This document shows positions 12,264 through 23,000 of a DNA stretch of 64,000 nucleotides, in pieces. The first letter of the stretch is position 1. Each line of letters begins with the position of its first letter. The DNA is taken from NCBI GenBank assembly GCA_942159475.1, contig OW804096.1:140667442-140731441 (forward strand), given 5' to 3'. The position numbers were made by a program, and so were the translations under genes. A model generated the notes under the pieces. That model had not been told where the DNA came from. It worked only from the letters and a program-made list of their open reading frames with translations, and did no database searches. This DNA is from Sthenelais limicola (lineage: Eukaryota > Annelida > Polychaeta > Phyllodocida > Sigalionidae).

Positions 12264-12416
12264 TCTCCCCTGTTCTGGACCCCTTTGTTTTCTCCCTCCC
12301 TCTGATGACATTTCTTTTTGTTCTTCTTCCTTCTTCTCCGCCCCCCACCAGAACACACATATTTGTTCCAAATTTCGACACAAACAATAATACTTTAAAT
12401 GTCTTCTTGTACACAG

Positions 12417-12542
12417 CAGTGGCAGACTTCAAGTTTCAAGTTCATGACGATGACTGTGAGGATGGACAGACGTGAACCAAAAGAGATATGCATCCCAATC
12501 ATGGAGTGGCAATCATTTTGATTCTGCTCCATAAAATATATG
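12417..12542 (+). CDS. Exon b: 5'-UTR/start exon or stop-containing alternative exon
   Basis: Acceptor TTGTACACAG (with a second CAG three bases on) and donor ATATATG|GTAAGTGTC bound this segment, but no frame is open across it. In the frame continuing exon a it reads ...FKFMTMTVRMDRREPKE and then stops near 12514. Its last three bases are an ATG in phase 0, so a transcript beginning here would translate M followed by exon c. It may be the first-methionine exon of a 122-residue protein, or a duplicated exon whose inclusion truncates the protein. Only transcript data would settle this. Confidence 0.4.
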
Positions 12543-12929
12543 GTAAGTGTCTACTAATATAATAATTGATATTTCAATGACTTGACGACTTTACTTGACT
12601 ACTGAAGGCAGAGAATAGGAACTAACTTGGGTATAAACTCGATGGTATGAAAGGTTTTATTTCAAAAGACATGAACTTAGAACTGATATATTAGAGACAC
12701 CTCGACCGAATAAAAGGGAGTAGCACACTTACACTGGCTTCTAAGATTTTATGCAAGGAAACCTTAAAATATATACCAAAGGTATAATAAGTAATAATTG
12801 TGACACCTATGATAAAAATAATTTAATGCAAATTACACTGTTCTAACTAATGTGCTATAGGAAAGAGCCTCCGATGCATGCACAAGTAATGTTATTCAAA
12901 CATAGTAAAAGAATATTTTTAATTTGCAG

Positions 12930-12987
12930 ACAACTGACTCAGCTGATGGCGATGCCCTCCAGTCATCAGCAACCATGATTCCTAGTG
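12930..12987 (+). CDS. Exon c of unrecognised split gene
   Basis: Acceptor TTTTTAATTTGCAG and donor CCTAGTG|GTAAGTTG enclose a 58-bp exon. Read in phase 0 it gives TTDSADGDALQSSATMIPS and ends in phase 1, exactly the phase that exon d requires (the split codon becomes Gly). The sequence is polar and probably disordered. It follows either exon a (ELM|TTD) or the terminal ATG of exon b without breaking the frame. Confidence 0.55.
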
Positions 12988-13556
12988 GTAAGTTGTGTAT
13001 AAACATAAAGAGTATAGCTACCATAATGGCATTGTACCTGTCCAAATGCTAAGGCCTATCCTGCTCTCCCAACCTCCTTCCACCCCTCCCTCTCCAACAG
13101 CTGCTATTTTGATTCTTTTCTGCATATCTGCCCCTCCCTCTTACTTTGCCTCTTGCCTTCCTCCATAGCATTGTTCTCCCTTGATTATATGTCTTGATCA
13201 TCCCTTTCTCCCGTTTTGTCCCTCATCTCCATCATTCTCACTCTTCCTTTTTCTCTCACACCTCACATTCTCTCACCTCCCTCCACTCTCCTGACGCAGC
13301 CTCCAACCACCTTCCATATCCAATCCTACTCGCCCTATATTTCAATCTACCCCTCTTAACCCAATCAAGCAAAAACCCTTAATATCTAAATTCCTCAACA
13401 ATGTTGATTTTATCCCTGTTATTGTACACATTATGGTCATTTCTTTTCCTGCTGCACCCAACAAAATTCTGTATTCATAAGGAAAAAATAATATGATAAC
13501 AATGCAAATTCTAATGATATGTATATAATATAATGAGGTTCTACTTTGGGTTTCAG

Positions 13557-13694
13557 GTAGTGTTACTGGTAAAAAGTGCTGGTACCAATGCAAAAGCAGA
13601 CACAACAAACAAGGCCAGGAAGGCTTTCAACCTCAGTGGGACCAAAAGGAAAGTGTTGTTCAAGTCCTAACAGCTCTATGGTGCGCAGTTTTGG
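13557..13694 (+). CDS. Exon d of unrecognised split gene
   Basis: This 138-bp exon runs from acceptor TTTGGGTTTCAG to donor TTTTGG|GTAAGT, phase 1 to phase 1. It encodes (G)SVTGKKCWYQCKSRHNKQ, then a segment ending ...QPQWDQKESVVQVLTALWCAVL. It is basic and Cys/Trp-containing. The order of an S-x-T-G-K motif, a Pro-x-Trp/Leu-Asp segment and a hydrophobic helix weakly recalls BEN domains, a family of DNA- and protein-interaction modules. That resemblance is an inference from pattern, not a demonstrated match. The phase agreement across c-d-e is the main evidence that this is coding. Confidence 0.6.
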
Positions 13695-14017
13695 GTAAGT
13701 TTTCAGTATAATAAATGTTTATACTATTTGTGTTCCTGAAATAATCAATATATAAGTCTGTACCATTGCAATATAATGTAATAATGACGTAAGATGTAAT
13801 GTAGATACTATATAATGTTATATGAGTGACAAGTTGAATGATTAATTCAATTGATATTATAATGATTATTACAAATCAGCACATTCTGCCAAGAAACTAC
13901 AGATACAAAACTGTTGGTACACTTCAGGTTAGAATGTGGTCTTATTCCGGAAATGAGTAACGATAAGTGAAGAAATGTTCATTTTAATTTAAATTATTCC
14001 TGTTTGTCCTATCATAG

Positions 14018-14187
14018 AGGCAGTCAAGACGACCAGACCAGGGAAAAGCACAATATCGTCTCAGTTATCCACACAGCTTCCGCAACAAACTGTGGGCGGC
14101 CAGATCAAAGACAAACTACAGAAAAAAGTGTGCCAGCCCTGCCCAAATCGGGGACAGGGTACAATTGATTGTATTTTCCTCATTTAA
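14018..14187 (+). CDS. Terminal exon e of unrecognised split gene
   Basis: After acceptor TTGTCCTATCATAG the frame starts in phase 1, as exon d demands, and runs for about 55 codons to a TAA at 14185-14187. It encodes (E)AVKTTRPGKSTISSQLSTQ and a Lys/Gln-rich helix-forming segment, then VCQPCPNRGQG and a short hydrophobic tail. With exons c and d and a methionine from exon b the product would be 122 residues. It is basic overall, consistent with a nuclear protein, but no function is assigned. A GGGACAGG|GTACAA junction could instead act as a donor, so the C-terminus is uncertain. Confidence 0.55.
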
Positions 14188-16538
14188 ACATGATTATCAA
14201 CATCAAACATGACTTCTATTGTCAAAGTACAAGTGTCTGTAGAATATTATGATGTGTGCACCTCATTTTTACAGTATTTCTAAGTCAGGTTATTCTGAAG
14301 TGTATATACTATAATGGCTGTCCATTTTGAGTATTGTATGCCAGAAAGCGGTGATTCTCTTGACTGAAAATTGGTATTTCGGAACAATGGTTTTGACAAG
14401 AATCACAGTATTAAGAGAGTATTTCTCAGTTCTGTTAAATATGGGTACCAGAAGTAATTACCATATTTTTAAGTCAAAACACTGGTTACGACGAGAATTA
14501 CAATAATGGGGATTGTATTTCTCATTTCTTTTATATATGAGTACCAAGTGTAGCTGGTGTTCGGCTGAATTACAGTACTTGTTCTCATATTAAGGTACAA
14601 GTACTTTATAAGCAGACAGTTTATAAGTCACCAGGCAGTCTGGTTTGAATATAATCAGCCGACGGTTATTTTTATTTTTTTAATTTTATTTAACAAAAAT
14701 TGGTTGACCTTAGGCATTTTATGATATTATATGTCCCTTCCTTGTTTGATATACTGCAGTGATTTGTTGGTGCAGATCATCTTGTCTTTGATTAAAAGTT
14801 TTATTTCTGTAAATACTCTGGACAATGTATGAATATTTAGTTTAAAATTGAGGAGTTGACCAGGCAAATCTTCTGTGAGTTGAGCTGTTGGGCATAATGT
14901 GGGCTATAGTGGTCTGAGTTTTTCCGAGCCTTCATTTCATTTGAAAACATAAAGTTTAGACAAAATAAAAATATCTTCCAGTGTAAAAGTATAGGTGATG
15001 TCATTTAAGATTTTCAACAGATGTTGCTGTGGGAGACGAAAATCTATTATTATTATTATTTCAGCCAATTATTCTGATAATCATTGATCATGAGGTATAT
15101 ACCAGGTTTATATGTTGTTCATGAGAGCAGACATGGCGAAAATTTAGAACTTTCACCAGACAAGAGGACCGATGAAAAGCAACTTTTACCGATCCTCCAC
15201 AGGTTTCGCCAGTCCTCCAAAGATTTCTCCAAAGTTTCATACAAATTTTTATCGATATAACTGGTCCTACTTGTCTTTGAACGGTCAAGGACCACTGTCT
15301 GGCAGGTTTTACCATGTCTGTGAGAGGGTGATGATATTTAATTAAAAGTTATCAAGTTTATATCTGCATAATCTAAGATGGTCGCCACAGCGGGAATTAC
15401 CAATTATCAGTCAGGTTCAGAAGGCAGTTTTGGACCCCTAAGTCATAGGGGGTCATTAACACTTTAGCTTTAGTTGTAGCCTTGTAAGCTTATCGCTGGA
15501 TATGGAATCGAGGAAAGTGGGTGTCTGGACCTGACTGTTATGGTTTTCTTTGAACTGGATTAAGTTCAAACCTCAATTCATTTAAAATATTTTGGCATGT
15601 GTAGTTTGTCTAGAGCATATTCCTGATTATATATGCTAAAACATTAATCAAAGCTTCCAAAATTTAGTGAACATCATAGATTTCAGTATACAAGCTATGG
15701 AGACAAGAATTTTCATTTTCACTGATTTTTGTCCGAAATTGGTCTGCTCTCAACAATAAGTGGATATGATGCAGTACATTTCTGCCATCAATGAAAGGAA
15801 TATTTTCAATTTCAAGCTATATTTATGTTTAATATTGGTATGGTACACAAGGTTCAGGTATTTTGACTATATCCAGTGAGGTATAGGCCTAGTCATCTGC
15901 CAATTCCAATATGGCTGACATGTTGGCAACCACTCGTAATGATTTTATTTTCGGCGAATAACACCTTAGCCTATTTCAATGTATAAATGTATAATGTATA
16001 ATTTAAAATTTAATAAAGTGGATTTCATTCAAGGAAATGTACAACTGTATAGAGACAGTTGCATTGTGTCCTCCCCCTCTGTATACCTTCCTGGTTTGCA
16101 TTAAAAGGAACTATCAGCAGATATTAAGCAGTAGTATTTAGTTCTAATGACTGGATTATTGTGAATTTCATGAAGTATTTGTATAAGTATGGTACATTGT
16201 ACTAGGTTAACTATTACCAGTAAAGTTCATTTCAGGTGATACATCAATTTTTTGTTCTTTTATATTCGGTTGTATAGACAAGCAATAGTCGGTTGATGTA
16301 TTTTGATGTATTTTGGAACATACTGGTTTTTAGTTTAACAAGGAGGTATTATATGATTGCCAAATGTAAAAATGTATAATGTAATCTAATTCAGCACAGA
16401 TCAATGCAATTAAATAAATGATGATTGACTGAATCTGCCATTGTTGTGTTGTGTTTGTTCCAGCTCCTACATCCCTAAATATCCATTAGCTGAGAAACGA
16501 TGACCTAAATATGTTAATCAAGACCATATGATTACTGA
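14188..16538. other. 3' flank or intergenic sequence, no gene seen
   Basis: AT-rich sequence with no supported exon. It would contain the 3' UTR of the gene ending at 14187, but no clear AATAAA was identified close to the stop. The minus-strand ORF at 15088-15315 lacks splice or domain support. Confidence 0.4.
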
Positions 16539-16742
16539 AAACACTTTTTTACTTGAGGACGTTTTACCTGCTAAACACTTTTTTACTTGAGGACGTTTTA
16601 CCCTCTAAACACTTTTTTACTTGGGGACGTTTTACCCTCTAAACACTTTTTTACTTGAGGACGTTTTACCCTCTAAACACTTTTTTACTTGAGGACGTTT
16701 TACCCTCTAAACACTTTTTTGCTTGAGGACGTTTTTCCCTCT
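16539..16742 (+). repeat. 34-bp tandem repeat, six copies
   Basis: Six head-to-tail copies of a 34-bp unit (AAACACTTTTTT, then ACTTGAGGACG, then TTTTACCCTCT) run without gaps. Copies 2-5 differ by about one base; copy 1 ends ACCTGCT and copy 6 carries two changes. It is followed by AACGTTTT and AAAACGTC words in inverted orientation (16745-16850), so the array is probably the expanded arm of a foldback element. Confidence 0.9.
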
Positions 16743-16965
16743 AAACGTTTTTGAGAACGTTTTGGGGAAAAAAACGTCTCAAAAGTGGGGGAAAAAAAAG
16801 CGTCTTCACGACTGTTTAGAATGAAGACGTTTTTGCTTTCAGTGTACCTTGTCAAACAGTAAGAATATATGATTAGAAGATATTTAGGATAATGATGACA
16901 CTTTGTCAGGAAATCCTTTACACCCTGACTCAAGCATGAAGGGTTCCAGATGAAGGGTTCCAGAT

Positions 16966-17312
16966 GTTAGGGCCCAACTACGCTAGGGCCCAGACGCTAG
17001 GGCCCAGACGCTAGGGCCCAGACACCTTGGACGCTAGGGCCCAGACTCCAGACGCAAGTTTAGACCTTCACAAACCTTTATTTGTTAGGGCCTATCCAAC
17101 ATCAGAAGCTACAGCCCATGGCTGATTCTGGTGGGTGGGCTCTAGCGTCCGTCTGAAAATATGACCATAAATATGCAAAAGTGGACCCTAGCGTCCAATG
17201 TTTGGGCCCTAGCATCTAAATGAGGTGGGCCCTAGCGTCTGAGGAAGGATGGGCCCTAACATCTAAGAATAAAGCAAAAGTGGGCCTTACGGTTGTTGGG
17301 CCCTAATGTCTG
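16966..17312. repeat. CTAGGGCCC cluster with orientation switch
   Basis: The left half (16966-17050) repeats GACGCTAGGGCCCA in one orientation. The right half (about 17125-17312) holds variants in the opposite orientation (GTGGGCCCTAGCGTC). About 80 bp separates the halves. The layout is that of a foldback element with internally repeated arms. Confidence 0.65.
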
Positions 17313-17602
17313 TAGACCTGTATGCTTAAGGCTAATGATATTGAGTGCTGAAAGAAGTCAAAAGGGTTGTATTCTGGTTATAGCATGGGCTAGTGTTATA
17401 AGTGCATAAAGATGTTCATTACACCCCTGTGCTGTTGCTTCCTATACCTTCAGCATTGTATGTCACACTTGGTCAAAGTGGTGCATAACATGTGAGTTAT
17501 GTCACCCTGGGGACATACAACAAGTAGGTCCGCCCAAAACGTAAATTACTTCTTTTATTTTTAATTATTTATATTTTTTATTTATTAATGGGGTGTAATA
17601 AA
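17313..17602. other. Noncoding stretch, nothing recognised
   Basis: AT-rich, with no ORF, repeat or splice-supported exon identified. Confidence 0.35.
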
Positions 17603-17742
17603 TATGGAACAAAGCTCGGGTGAAGTCTGTACACTTGTTAGTGACCTCGGGAGCACAGAAGATCTCGGGCTAACGCCCTCTAACTTCCCGGGCTCCCTCG
17701 GTCAATAACAAGTGTACAGACGTCCCCCTTGCTAGGTTCCAT
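17603..17742. mobile_element. Foldback element, ATGGAAC ends
   Basis: Arms of about 45 bp share GTCTGTACACTTGTTA, a GACC word and the outer ATGGAAC in inverted orientation. The centre (CTCGGG, CCCGGG) is GC-rich against an AT-rich background. No target duplication could be defined. Confidence 0.65.
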
Positions 17743-19636
17743 CTATATATTAGTTAGTTGGTACAGCCAAAATATATACAAACGTGTACATTAGGTTGAT
17801 TCACAAATTCTAGTCAAATTGCCTAGAATCATTCCATTATTGTATTACATGTGCTTGTAGTTAATGGATATCAAACACAACAATATAATGAATTGTTTTT
17901 AAGGCTCCCTAAGAAGACCTGTACCGGTACAGAAAAGATTCTGAGTATTATCTTTTTTGAACAAGTTTATTTTATCAGGAGGTTATCAAGTATACAGCAA
18001 TCTCACCCTTAGGTGATTTTCGTTGTACCCTGAGAATATTGTCATTCTTAAAAAAAGTACATAGAGGTGTGGAAGGGGGAAATGATTAACAATCTGACTA
18101 AGATATTATAAAATTAGACATAATGTCACAGGCATTACATTACAAATTATAGTGATGATAATGAGATGGAAAAAATGAGGTAAAATACGGTCTATTAAGT
18201 CATTTGCAAGTATTACCAATCAAAGGGATGTGAGAGGGTGTCAGGTTTTTTTCCTGAAATTAGGTATATAACAAGTACCAGTACAATTAGAATGAACACT
18301 ATACAAATAATATTTACCAAGAGTTATAATATATACATGTACATGTATACATGTACATTATACTAATGTATCTGATAAAGGAAACAAAAAACACATAATA
18401 TACATATAAACAACCATATAATTCTGATTTTAATAGATGAGTAACAAACTCCTAGAATGGAGGAGAGAGAAAGCGAGAGAGACAGAGGGAGAGATATAAA
18501 ACAACCACCGATAACCAATAATAGATAAAGGAAAGGATGTTGGTGGGGCTCCAAAATATAAGTCAAACTTTATCAATAGCAACAGACTTTGTCCCCTTAC
18601 AGCATATGACAGACTCATTGGTGTATTTGTTTACATTCACACTTGTTCACACAGGTGTTTTCAAAGAGAGCACATATGTACTATAAATAATTGAACTCAA
18701 ACACAAAGCTACAGGTGTCCCCACAGACAGCTCTGTCCTCCCATTTATTTATTATTTGCTGGTGTGTGGCAAAGTTGACCGTCCTCTATTGACATTTTTA
18801 CAATACATTATTTACCATATGACCATTGTTATTACTCGGAGATCAGGTGGGAATGATAAACTTGATCGAGGGAGTAAAATCAATAATGGCCTACATGGCA
18901 ACAACATAGGGGCAAGAGACACACCTTTGCTCTTTGCTTTGTCTTTAAACAGTTAAATGTATATTATTCTCAACTATTGCAACAAACAGCATGAATAAAA
19001 TCAGAATCATCAGAATTTTGCAGGAGGGAGGGAGAAGGTGAGAGAGAGGGAGAAAGACGGATAGAGAGAGAGAAAGGTATAGACAGATACAGAGAGAATA
19101 TGAGAGATACAGAGAGGGAGAGAGACAGAGACGAGAGATAGAAGGAGAGAACTGATGATTTTTCTACAAGGATTTGGAGAGAGAATATGGCCGCCGGTTA
19201 GCGCTAATAAAAACAAGCCAATAACTTTTTTCAAAATCTTGGTCAAAACAATGACATGATAGTTGGAAAACAGTGCAAGACTAATGTAGAAAAATAGCTT
19301 TGACAAAAAGGAATTAACAATCGGCCTCACTATAAAAAATATTTGATGTTATTTCTATTATGTGAAATTATAATTATACATGAACTGCTAAACTTTTCTT
19401 TCAGTCTATACATTGGATACACCGATATGTATCATTACATGTATATTCCGGGATTAGTAATAATAACCTTATAATGGATAACAATGGCACTTTATGCCGG
19501 AAATAGGAACCACCATCTTCTCTTGACGCCACTTTTGTACACTACATTATTAATTTTAATCTGACTATTACCATCGATCTGACGATTGTTATTACTGGCA
19601 TATCAAGTAATGCATTAGGATAATGACTTGTAAACT
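17743..19636. other. Noncoding; GA-rich tracts and dispersed-repeat fragments
   Basis: Contains alternating ACATGT/TATACA words (18330-18358), GA-rich tracts (18461-18493 and 19017-19150), and two fragments (about 18815-18915 and 19516-19612) resembling parts of 56313-56490, sharing CATTATTAATTTT, CATCGATC(T/A)GAC and GTAAAATCAATAA words. ORFs at 18363-18618 and 19010-19330 are driven by the GA tracts. Confidence 0.45.
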
Positions 19637-19733
19637 TACCTGCCACGAGTATCGGCTTCCCAGCAGAAGGGCTGTTGTCTAACATATCGTCTCTCCACAC
19701 CATCTGCGTTGTTCCTACTGGTCTTCATTTCAG
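19637..19733 (-). CDS. Weak candidate exon with strong donor
   Basis: On the minus strand an open frame (MKTSRNNADGVERRYVRQQP, continuing FCWEADTRG) runs into a strong donor, GGCAG|GTAAGT. The upstream AACAACGCAG is a poor acceptor, so this may instead be a first exon starting at the internal ATG. It lies downstream of gene A on the same strand, but its phases (1 to 2) do not follow the 1-1 pattern of that gene's late exons. No domain is recognised. Confidence 0.25.
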
Positions 19734-19814
19734 GGCATGATTGTTGATATGCATTTTTTAATTCAATGGTAATTTGTAAAGAAATAAGTGCCCTATATTA
19801 AATTAATCAAATGT

Positions 19815-20104
19815 CTATAGGGATGGGCACCTGTCCAACCAGCATGTAAGGGGACAATCATATGAAGCCCAAAATGAATGAATCAGTTAGGTATATAGGG
19901 ATGGGGACCTGTCCAACCAGCATGTATGGGGATTAAGAAGATCATATGAAGCCCAAAATGAATGAATCAGTTAGGTCTATAGGGATGGGCACCTGTCCAA
20001 CCAGTTTGTATGGGGATTAAGACGATCATATGAAGCCCAAAATGTATGAATCAGTTGGGTCTATAGGGATGGGCACCTGTCCAACCAGCATGTAAGGGGA
20101 TTAG
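19815..20104. repeat. About 84-bp tandem repeat, 3.5 copies
   Basis: Units start CTATAGGGATGGG(C/G)ACCTGT and contain CCAACCAG, ATCATATGAAGCCCAAAATG and AATCAGTTAGG. Periods are 78, 84 and 84 bp; the first unit lacks a short internal ATTAAGA block. Noncoding minisatellite. Confidence 0.9.
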
Positions 20105-21580
20105 GAAAATGGATGCTTCATTATTAATTAGCCACAATTCACTACTGTCCATAATATGGTCAGTATGGGATTTGCATAGCCGCCATGTTGAATGAGTTTG
20201 TCGCTGGGATTGTCACTGGAATGTATGGCTTTATAGTATTGTCTCATGCCCCTAAGAGAACTCCAGATTTGTCAAGGATAGAGGAGCCATACAGGTAATT
20301 GATTTGAGTAATGAGCAACATTGAGTGGATGCGAGTGCATTGTTTGGTGTATGATCATTAGGGAAAGCCTACAAGGGGGTAGGCACAAACAGTACACTAG
20401 TAGGCCTATAATGCAGCTATTTAGTCCTCTATGCCTCATGTGTTTATAGCCTCATGACTTTCAAGGCAGGGAGAAACACTAAACAATCTGCTTGTCAGAT
20501 AACATATCTGTTTACCAACTATAAGAAGCATAGGACAACAGATTTTCAATTACAGATGATCCCCTATAGATAATACATCTGATTTAATGTGCTGTTTTTC
20601 TGGCCTTATGTTGAGCAGACTGAATAAACCTTCCTTTTTATCTGCCATGGAAATAGTCAAATACCCTCTCATCATTAAATGACAAAAAGCACTGCAAGAA
20701 AAAAGCCCTGAGTCATGAGGGACCTAAGTGTAAACATGCAACTTGAATGTTTGGTTCTAATCCCAACATCCTTTCTCCATTGACAGGGATAGATTTGGCC
20801 AAGGAAGGATTAATGACTGACATTTGATTTTTCTCAGGATTATTTCAGAAGCAGTGCCCAAGCAGGTCCAGAATTGAGGTTAATAATCCTTTTAGTCTGT
20901 GTCTCAGTGATAGCTCCAAAACCATTCAAGGCTGAGATTAAATGGTGAAAGGCATTTCCACTGAGCTCTTTATATTGACTGAAATGGTTGACATGACTGA
21001 CATTTGGGACGGGAGGGGGCTCTGTTTGTTGACTGAGGTAGAATCAAGCATATTATGACAAAGAAGGGCCTGATTCCAGAAATAGTCCATGTTGGGACAA
21101 TTTCATGCCTCTCTGACCATAGTTTATTAAGGTCATGACCTTTTAACCAGCAACCAATGTATGCTGACAAGGAAAATGATGACCTCCCAGAGCAGGCATC
21201 TAGTTTACTGGATTACAGATTTGTTGTCTTGGGGGAGAGTGAGAATGAAATGATTAGAGCTTATTCCTAAGCCTACTTGGGACATCAGAAGGCATTGATG
21301 GAACATAGGCAGGACCACAGGCAGGATCAGTCATTGGTGATGAGTCAGTCCAGGAGGGTCTGCTCATTCTGATGGGGGATGGTAGGTCAAAGTACCTGCT
21401 AGATCAAAATCAGCAATAACAAATGGTAAATATACGACTTGGTTACTCAGGGGAATTGTGGCTGAACGTGACAAAGAACCACTGGGCTCTTCACACAAAA
21501 TCTCATAGCATTGTGTAACTGCTCCACCAGTTTGGAAGTTTATAAGAAATGAACCAGACAACACACAACAGAAATATTAC
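20105..21580. other. Intron or 3' flank of gene A, nothing recognised
   Basis: Minus-strand ORFs at 20970-21170 and 21364-21564 have no domain and no good splice boundaries. If gene A continues past its mucin-like exon, this is intron sequence. I found no phase-1 acceptor followed by a convincing transmembrane or further extracellular exon. Confidence 0.4.
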
Positions 21581-21802
21581 CTGTAGTTGTTGCATCCATT
21601 GATGCTGTTGCCTCCATTGAGGTTGTTGCCTCCATTGAAGTTGTTGCCTCCATTGAGGTTGTTGCCTCCATTGAGGTTGTTGATGGTGCAGCAGTGGTTG
21701 TTACAACACTGGTCATGAGTGAACTGGTTGTTGTTGTTGAAGTTGTGGTTTTTCTTTTAGTGGTAGTAACTGTACCTGTGGCAGTCATGGGTGGAGTGGC
21801 TG
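21581..21802 (-). CDS. Gene A exon 6: Thr/Ser-rich mucin-like stalk
   Basis: This 222-bp exon (74 codons, phase 1-1) lies between acceptor TAATTCAACAG, which has a tandem CAG three bases on, and donor ACTACAG|GTAATA. It encodes PPMTATGTVTTTKRKTTTST, then a Thr/Ser/Val-rich run, then an 18-bp coding minisatellite giving SMEATT four times plus diverged SMEATA and SMDATT units. The dense Thr/Ser implies heavy O-glycosylation and an extended stalk. It follows the sushi exon with matching phase. The alternative reading as simple-sequence noise is less likely because of the exact splice boundaries and 1-1 phase. Confidence 0.78.
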
Positions 21803-22333
21803 CTGTTGAATTAAAGAATTAATGCTTAATCAATCACTGCCTTGAAGGTTCCAGACTATAACAACTTATGGCAGAGATTAAAAGGATTAGAGCTGTAAAG
21901 TTGCTGCTCTAATGTGGACAATAATAACCCAAGATCGTCCCAAACAAAAGTCCTTGAATGCAAGGACCAAGCGCAATTAGGGCCTAGTCCACCAAGCCAA
22001 TTCTCATGCAATTTTGCACTGCCGAGGACTCTTTTGCACCAAATTATGTGAGAATCGCATGAGAATCAGCTTAGTGGACTAGGCGCATTAGTCAAAACAT
22101 CCTTTAATTCTCTTCCTTTTAGAATTCTACTGTTTACTCATTTTTGGAAGATGAATTCATTCTTGGCCACTTTTTTTCTACGCCCATATTCATTTTTCAG
22201 TTGATTTTGTAATGGTTCAAACTTCTTGTCCCCACAATATCCTTTCATATAGATCAGTCCCTGGGATATTTTCAATCCATTATCTATGTATATGGACGGT
22301 CATGTTTTACTGACATCTTAACACAATACCTAC

Positions 22334-22513
22334 CTACAGCTTGACACTCAATTGGTGTGCCACTCCATCCAGTTTTTGCTTCACACTGCCTAGATGTGTT
22401 ACCTCCCAGATGTGTTGAATCCGTCACACACGACCATGTGACTGACTTGCCAATACTGTAATCAGTGCCATTCTTCTCAGAGTATGCTGGTGTGCCTGGG
22501 TCTCCACAATGGG
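22334..22513 (-). CDS. Gene A exon 5: sushi (CCP/SCR) domain
   Basis: A single 180-bp exon, phase 1-1, encodes one complete sushi domain. It starts (T)HCGDPGTPAYSEKNGTDYS and continues through VTWSCVTD, TSRQCEA and TGWSGTPIECQAV. All four cysteines are present with the expected C1-C3/C2-C4 spacing, plus the Gly-Asp-Pro-Gly start and the conserved Trp before the last cysteine. Sushi domains bind proteins or carbohydrates in complement, adhesion and matrix proteins. Two N-glycosylation sequons (NGT, NTS) are visible. The donor is one of three overlapping GTAGGTAGGTATT choices; the second keeps phase 1 and fits the next exon. The acceptor TTATTTCAG lies 18 bp from an F1 MITE. Confidence 0.93.
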
Positions 22514-22531
22514 CTGAAATAATTGTGTCAG

Positions 22532-22744
22532 TTGGTCAGATTTTCAGAAAATTCACAATCTGCAGTTCTACACATCTCGCAAATTCTGCTAAATTAGAGT
22601 GAAGATTGATAAATACTAAGTATATCTGAGTGTATCCTGTATTGTATTCATTCAATAAACCTGTCTGGTTATGTTGAACTGATTTTTGCCTTAGATTTGG
22701 GTTATTTGAGAGGCCAATTGTACGTTTTCTGATGATCTGACCCC
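22532..22744 (+). mobile_element. F1-family MITE at gene A intron 3' edge
   Basis: A typical F1 element: it begins (TT)GGTCAGATTTTCAG and ends TGATGATCTGACCCC. It lies in the gene A intron 18 bp before the sushi exon. Transcribed from the minus strand, its terminus gives TCTGACC about 23 nt before the exon, a good branch-point match. Confidence 0.85.
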
Positions 22745-22770
22745 ACTAATCAATGTTGCATAGGTCTGAC

Positions 22771-23000
22771 TGATTTTTTTTTTTATTTTTAATTTAGAAT
22801 GTTTATACAGCAAATCAATAAGTCAAATCATTTCACAAGTAGTCAAGTACAATGAAGATACATAGTCAATAAAGAAAGAGAAAAGGTCTTCTTCTCACAT
22901 TACATTGTGTTGGAGATCAAAACACTTTGAAGACATTGAAACAACTTATCATGAAAGCAACCTGAACAATCCAGTCAAAATAAAATCAGAACAGGATAAA
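22771..23000 (-). mobile_element. Probable LINE 3' end (poly-T side)
   Basis: A T-run and TTTTTAATTTAGAATGTTTATACAGCA open the segment. The same TTTA(G)ATGTTTATACAGCA block follows a T-run at about 41838-41870. This is the expected look of an antisense-oriented, 5'-truncated non-LTR element. The right boundary is not defined. Confidence 0.4.

Noticed and set aside
12136..12475. Overlapping ORFs on both strands rich in Ser/Leu or Arg/Glu
   Set aside because: They read through the (CT)n microsatellite. Exon b boundaries and codon phase contradict them.
13194..13608. ORFs in the intron before exon d
   Set aside because: They lie in pyrimidine-rich intron sequence, on both strands, and are incompatible with the phase-consistent exons c and d.
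21364..21564. Minus-strand ORF just downstream of gene A exon 6
   Set aside because: It starts within the intron after the donor at 21581 and has no acceptor; no domain is visible.
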